Shown piece after piece: positions 59,427 to 64,000 of a stretch of 64,000 nt of DNA (position 1 is its first letter; every line of letters starts with the position of its first letter). The notes below the pieces were generated by a model that searched no databases, was not told the origin of the DNA, and was given only the letters and a program-made list of their open reading frames with translations. Where the stretch lies: the NCBI GenBank assembly GCA_035772735.1, contig JASDFA010000020.1, forward strand, positions 12,999,501 through 13,063,500, read 5' to 3'. The stretch is from Datura wrightii (lineage: Eukaryota > Streptophyta > Magnoliopsida > Solanales > Solanaceae). A program made the position numbers and the translations under genes.

Positions 59427-62012
59427 TGTTATGCCCCGTAGAATTCTCGGCACCTAGACGACCTATTTGCACGTTGGTTAAGCATATTAGAAGGCCATAC
59501 GTGCTAGAGAAAGGCCGGGAAAAAGATCGGACGAGAAACCCGTCGAACCATCGCGGGAGGAGCCGAGGCAGAGCCCCTCCGCGATGGCAGCGTGTCATGG
59601 AGGTGAGGCCTCCACGATGGCTCCGTGACACGTTGCCCAGGTTCAGGCTCAAGTATATAAGCCCCACTTCGGTTTAATTTCATTTAAACCTTTAAAAATT
59701 TCCAGAAAACAGAGGGTGAACGACAGAGAGGAGTAAGAACGAAGGAAATTAAATAATTTTCGTCCGATTACGCTGCTAAACGCTGCCCAAATTCAAATTA
59801 ACCCCAGATACTGAGGTATTTAGCAGCAGAGAGCATTCCTACGAATTTAGTTTCGTGAAATACGACCGACGAATCGGCGAGCCACCGAACTAAGGTAAGT
59901 AGAATTGCTCTAAATTAATGTCTATGTGTTCCTAGCTGAGAAGTGAATATTTCTCCCTTCTGGACCGCTGAAAAATAGCGAGTTTTCGACCGTCTTTCAA
60001 TAAGCCTAAGTTTAGGCTATAAACTATATCGAAAGTAACGTTGCTCTTTACAATAAAGCTGTATTTAGTATTAATTAACGTATTTATGAATGCAGTTGGG
60101 AGAAAATAGTTGAAGTACCAGCCGAGCCTCGTCCGACGGACGAATAGTTCAAGGATAAGGTATGTAAAGCTAGTTCCCTCGGCAAGCTAAGTAATATTGA
60201 TGCAGTATAGTAATTTACAGGCCGGTAGAATGTTCAGAAGTTAAGTATTGCGTTTATTGTAAATATTGATACGATGTTAGAAGCTTCAAGTTGTAACGTG
60301 CGTGAAACTTACTAGTATGACATAAATTCTAACACAAGTGTTAGAAACCGCTCAGCATGCTCAGTATGTGATGTAATATGACATGTTAAGATATTATTGT
60401 ATTTAGTTGAAACCCCGTAAAGTGATGCAATATCCGTAAAGCACTTCAGAAATAGATTGGCAGGAAAAATAAAGTTTAGAACGCATGTTAGGAATAGTAA
60501 ATCGTGTTAATACAGAAACTCAGTAAACAACATAGTTTTCAGCAGAAACACTATCTTGTATAGCATTTGCCCCAGTATAGTCTGGCAGGAGACTATATTC
60601 ACATATATATACTTACCAGTCTCAGCACGTATTATATACGTACAGATTGCTATCATTAGCTCAGTATGTAGTATATACGATACCTTACCCCTATTAGCCT
60701 CAGCATGTGAGATATGCAGACAGTATTGTATTACTAGTTGAGACCGTTGTATTGTTTGGGGTTGGACTACCTAGCATCCATGACCGCCCCAGGGTTAATA
60801 GCTGTATCGACTCGTCCGCTAGAGGACGAGGATACGTCGCTCTATGGAGTGGCATGCCGTCCCCCAGGGGACGAAGATGGGATGCCAGTTTCCCCATATT
60901 TTGCCTTGGTCGGCTTTTATACACCCCCGTCGAGCGGATACGCCCGAGTGTTGATTTAGGAGTCCTCCGGACTCAGGTACAGTTATAGTCAGGGGCTCAG
61001 CGAGCCCAAGTGCATACCCAGGGGACCGGCAGGATGCTTACAGCCATTATAGGAGATGGGATGACCGGGGTAGGGGTGTAGATTCTGTGCTGGTTGTACC
61101 TCCCGGCTTATGGGGGCCGGGTAAGGTTTGTGTGTGCCATGTTATGCTATTTCATGTTATGCCATGTTATGTTAGACACGAGTAGATCAGCAGTAGAGGG
61201 ATATGTCTCCAGGTATGACTTCTATTTCTTTCCAGTGTAAATGAGAAAAGGCATGACTTACAGTATCAGGCAGTTAATCTAATTCTTCCTACTTCAGTTT
61301 ATCAGTTACATTGTTGTTTTCAGACTTTGCTTCAGCTATTGCTTTACATACTCAGTACCAGCGGTACTGACGCCCGGTGGGGCGCTGCATTACTTGCCTG
61401 CAGGTACTCATAGACGAGCAGGTGATACTACGTGATTCCTGTCAGCGATCGAGTATTCAGCTCCTGTCATCCGGAGACTGAATATCAGAGGGGTATTTTA
61501 GTTCCTTTTTTTTGTTATATAGTACGGGTAGGTCGGGGCCCTGTCCCGATCATTCTATTATTATTCCTAGAGGCTTGCAGTATGTATATATCTCCCTGTG
61601 GTCAGATGAGCCGGTCAGGTGAGGCCGTGCAGTTGTATAGCTGTTAGTACTCTTTCTTTCTTTTATGATGGCCGTGTGGGGCCATAGTTTACCAGTAGTG
61701 GTGACCTTGCCGGTCACGTAGCTTTTTAGTGCTTCATGATTGAGTTGCAGATAACTAGACAGCATGGTGGCCTTGTCGGCCCGCATAGGTTTCCTTGAAT
61801 TGATGTGTTCTGGTCAGCTGTTAGTACAGGTACAGGAGGCTATAGGCCAATGGGCCGGGGGCTGTGTTTACAGCCGTTATATAGCCCTTTGTTTCCAGAA
61901 ATATGAGTTAGAGCCAGCCAGGCACCAGAGGTGCCCAGGCTTAGCAGTCCAGCAGTTCAGGTCCCAGTAGGGCACCAGGTGCCAGTCATACCCCCCAAGG
62001 CGGGGTGTGACA
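59427..62012 (+). mobile_element. Solo LTR, family B (2586 bp)
   Basis: It runs TGTTATGCCCCG...GGGGTGTGACA, with perfect AAAAT duplications (59422-59426, 62013-62017). It is the reverse orientation of 22235-24819. A hairpin (59591-59632) is followed by TATATAA (59654-59660). The terminal part has the R/U5 landmark 'tactgacgcccggtggggcgctgcat', also seen in modified form in the large chromovirus LTRs. Frames at 59426-61970 are LTR text. Confidence 0.92.
59591..59632. promoter_or_regulatory. 42-bp U3 hairpin, copy 6
   Basis: Arms CGTGTCATGGAG (one change) and CTCCGTGACACG with an 18-nt loop, 21 bp upstream of TATATAA. Confidence 0.8.
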
Positions 62013-62017
62013 AAAAT

Positions 62018-62541
62018 GCACTTGCCAGTCCCCACGAGGCACTCCACGAGACATGGGGTTAACAACGACTCGTGGTGCCAAGTCGTGGGGTACACTGGAA
62101 CTTTTCTTAAAATTTTCCGAATCTGCCAACGATTGACTTCACGGGTCGTTAGCTGTCTTAACGATTTGTGACCACCTTCTGTTATCACTGAAGTCCAACA
62201 TTTTGCCCTTTCTTCCCATGACTGACATGACTAGTTTTTACTTGATACAATGACTCATCCTGTTCTTACATTATCTCCACTGCCTGGAAACCCTTTGATA
62301 TTCGACATTCATCCGACAACCGACATAACGAGTCATTACCTGCAAAAATGACTCGTCGGGTTGTCTGTTTCCACTGAGTCACACCTGCACCTTTTGACTG
62401 CTTGACACGAGTCTGACCACGACTTGTTGGGTCACCTAACGAGTCGTTCCACGACTTAGTTTGAGGCAAATTTTTCCACTTCCCTGCTGATTCCTCATTT
62501 AAAGTCCGAGGTCTGATCTTAAAAACTTTTGAGGTGTTACA
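62018..62541 (-). mobile_element. U3 start of family C LTR B
   Basis: It carries many 'acgactcgt/acgagtcgt' inverted words, as at 4230-4700. The TATA-like TTTATAAAG of this LTR (about 59390) is now 2.6 kb away because the solo LTR landed between. Confidence 0.7.
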
Positions 62542-62546
62542 ATTGT

Positions 62547-63439
62547 GTTGATGTTTATGCATTTTAATATCAAAATTATAATATTAAGTGCATAATAATT
62601 AGTGAAAGTAGAGTGGAGAAAATGGTGTTATTATTCCTTGTAACTGATGTAACCACAATAGCACGTTCTCCACATTATATCCTACTAATTGCCTCACTAA
62701 ATCTCTAGTTATTATCCACCAGCTTGATATTTATTTATGGAAGAAATCCTACTCCTACAGAAAGGATGTTTTTTTCTGGTGTTGATGAATGTAATGTAGT
62801 AGAGAAAGATGATAAGTGTGAAAAAATTATAGTGTATTTTGAGGTAATAGTGAAAAAGAGAGTTGAGATAAACAAAAATATTCTAAGTCTTCAACTAATT
62901 CTCTATACAAAAGAGAGTGATTATATGTTGTTTGGTGAGTTTTGACCTATTGTTCGAGTCATACAGTGTTGTTGGGTTGTTGTATCATGGAGGGAACACG
63001 TAAAGAGTATTACTGCTAAATCGGTGAAAATTACACCGCGCATTGAGCTTAAATCTTCTTAAGAAGAGCGAGATAGCCGTGCCTCAGCCTAAATATTTAT
63101 TTATTTTATTTTTAACTGTAATTTGTGGTATATTCATCAACAATTAAGGAGATTCATTTTTATTACAGTTTTTGAAAAGTTACGCATGTCAAGATTGGAG
63201 GTCTCAACATTATTGTACTTTAACATCACTAGATCTCTTTAAGAGATGGATTCTACTTGCTCAATTCAAGCAGAGGAAAGGTAAAAAAATTACCTAATAT
63301 ATTTTTTTATGAATAAAGCGATACTACTTTTCATGAACATTTATTTTTGTTAAACTCTCAAAATAGTGGGGGTTGATGAAGTGATAAAAATATTCATCAT
63401 GAAAAAGATGAATTTTGCATCTTCGAGAATGTTTAATAA
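62547..63439. other. Unassigned DNA
   Basis: The 73-codon + frame at 62724-62945 shows no known motif. 'cgtaaagagtattactgctaaatcgg...aagagcgagatagccgtgcctcag' (63000-63090) looks like part of a dispersed repeat that I cannot name. Confidence 0.35.
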
Positions 63440-64000
63440 AAATGTGTTACAAGTGCATATATTAGTCTTGGAATAATTTCACATGTTATTGGGTAATTTG
63501 ATGATGTTTGGCTCTAACATGGGTATATCATCAAAGAAAATACAATAAATATGTTGAGTAGCTATTTTGACATGAAACGTGTGGATGAGATAAATTTCAT
63601 TCTTGGAATGAAAAATACCAAAAAAAAAAATATGTGATGGAATTTTCCTTGACAAGTCACATTATGCTTAAAAAATTATAAAGTAAATTTAATTTGTTGA
63701 TTTTACGCGTGTTGCAACTCCTTTTGATTTCAAATGTGTGAAAATAATGTGATTAAAAAAAGAGAGTATGCTAGCCCAATAAAAAATATGAGATATGTGA
63801 CTAGACTGATATTACGTAAGAAGCACTTAGCAGGTACAAGTAAGCAAGGTATATTTACCTGGTACAAAAATTTTGTGGCTTGTTTTATAAAAAATATCCT
63901 ACTACACTCAAAGACTTTTTGATGCAAGTGAGAACACTCAATGTTATTTGTTGGAGATTAAAAAATTATTATGGCTAACTCTATCATGGAGGCTGAATTT
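63440..64000 (+). pseudogene. Ty1/copia RT-RNase H remnant, running off the window
   Basis: Broken frames give INMLSSYFDMKRVDEINFIL and GMKNTK (~63545-63615), the end of copia RT. YASPIKNMRYVTR (~63770-63810) follows, then an RNase H-like ANSIMEAEF at the last bases (~63974-64000). Gaps and stops show it is dead. The two 60-codon frames at 63730-63927 overlap on both strands. Confidence 0.65.

Larger units (their letters stand above)
55131..62541 (-). mobile_element. Head-to-tail pair of family C LTRs with no interior
   Basis: The + strand begins TGTCACGATCCG and ends GGTGTTACA. Flanks ATTAT (55126-55130) and ATTGT (62542-62546) may be a target duplication with one change. LTR A is 55131-57133. 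LTR B is 57134-62541, minus the solo LTR 59427-62012. B lacks its inner ~200 bp and joins directly to the start of A. The family is that of the solo LTR 2626-4754. Confidence 0.75.

Noticed and set aside
62724..62945. 73-codon frame near the right end
   Set aside because: No motif is recognised, it has no promoter or partner, and it lies between repeats. Left unassigned rather than called a gene.

Overview
This window is repeat-rich nuclear plant DNA, very probably from a member of the Solanaceae. Pointers are AU-type SINE tails, an L1 LINE fragment, an RTE-like LINE fragment, caulimovirid (pararetrovirus) remnants, and large Ty3/gypsy elements. I see one intact host gene: a nine-exon alpha-SNAP gene on the + strand, 37428-44595, 289 codons. 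Almost everything else is transposable-element DNA. I cannot name the species.

Layout. 1-4759: 3' end and LTR of an Athila-like element, with a solo LTR (2626-4754) inserted. 4760-10632: an old Tekay-like chromovirus full of stops. 10826-32570: a chromovirus with unusually long (~3.35 kb) LTRs. Its left LTR holds an Athila-derived, pol-less LTR element (11384-17045) and a solo LTR (18104-19522). Its interior holds another chromovirus reduced to a truncated 5' LTR plus a full 3' LTR (22235-26532). 33131-34225: broken pararetrovirus remnants. 34380-37175: a ~100-bp tandem repeat, A-rich DNA, a terminal-inverted-repeat element that seems to carry an HMG-box gene fragment, and a second inverted-repeat element with a degenerate minisatellite. 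37428-44595: alpha-SNAP, with SINE and LINE debris in its introns. 45730-45972: a Stowaway-like MITE. 46406-53464: an Athila pol remnant and its 3' LTR, interrupted by a solo LTR (50776-52257). 55131-62541: two head-to-tail LTRs of the 2626-4754 family, with a further solo LTR (59427-62012). 63440-64000: a Ty1/copia pol fragment running off the window.

The nesting can be read from exact or near-exact 5-bp target-site duplications (TSDs): CCCTT, ATTAG, GAGTA, AGTAT, CAAGG, AAAAT, and the imperfect GACCT/AACCT and ATTAT/ATTGT. Most insertions landed inside other LTRs, and solo or partly deleted elements outnumber complete ones.

The most notable signal is regulatory rather than coding. Every well-delimited LTR family carries a GC-rich inverted-repeat island near a TATA-like box. 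Two families of different lineages (one with a tRNA-Asp primer site, one chromoviral) share a 42-bp hairpin of the same build: 12-bp arms CGTGTCACGGAG/CTCCGTGACACG around an 18-nt loop, 21-35 bp upstream of the TATA. In the 11384-17045 element the two LTRs are almost identical up to this hairpin, then switch to different U3 sequence, although matching TSDs flank the element. This suggests the hairpin is a point of U3 module exchange.
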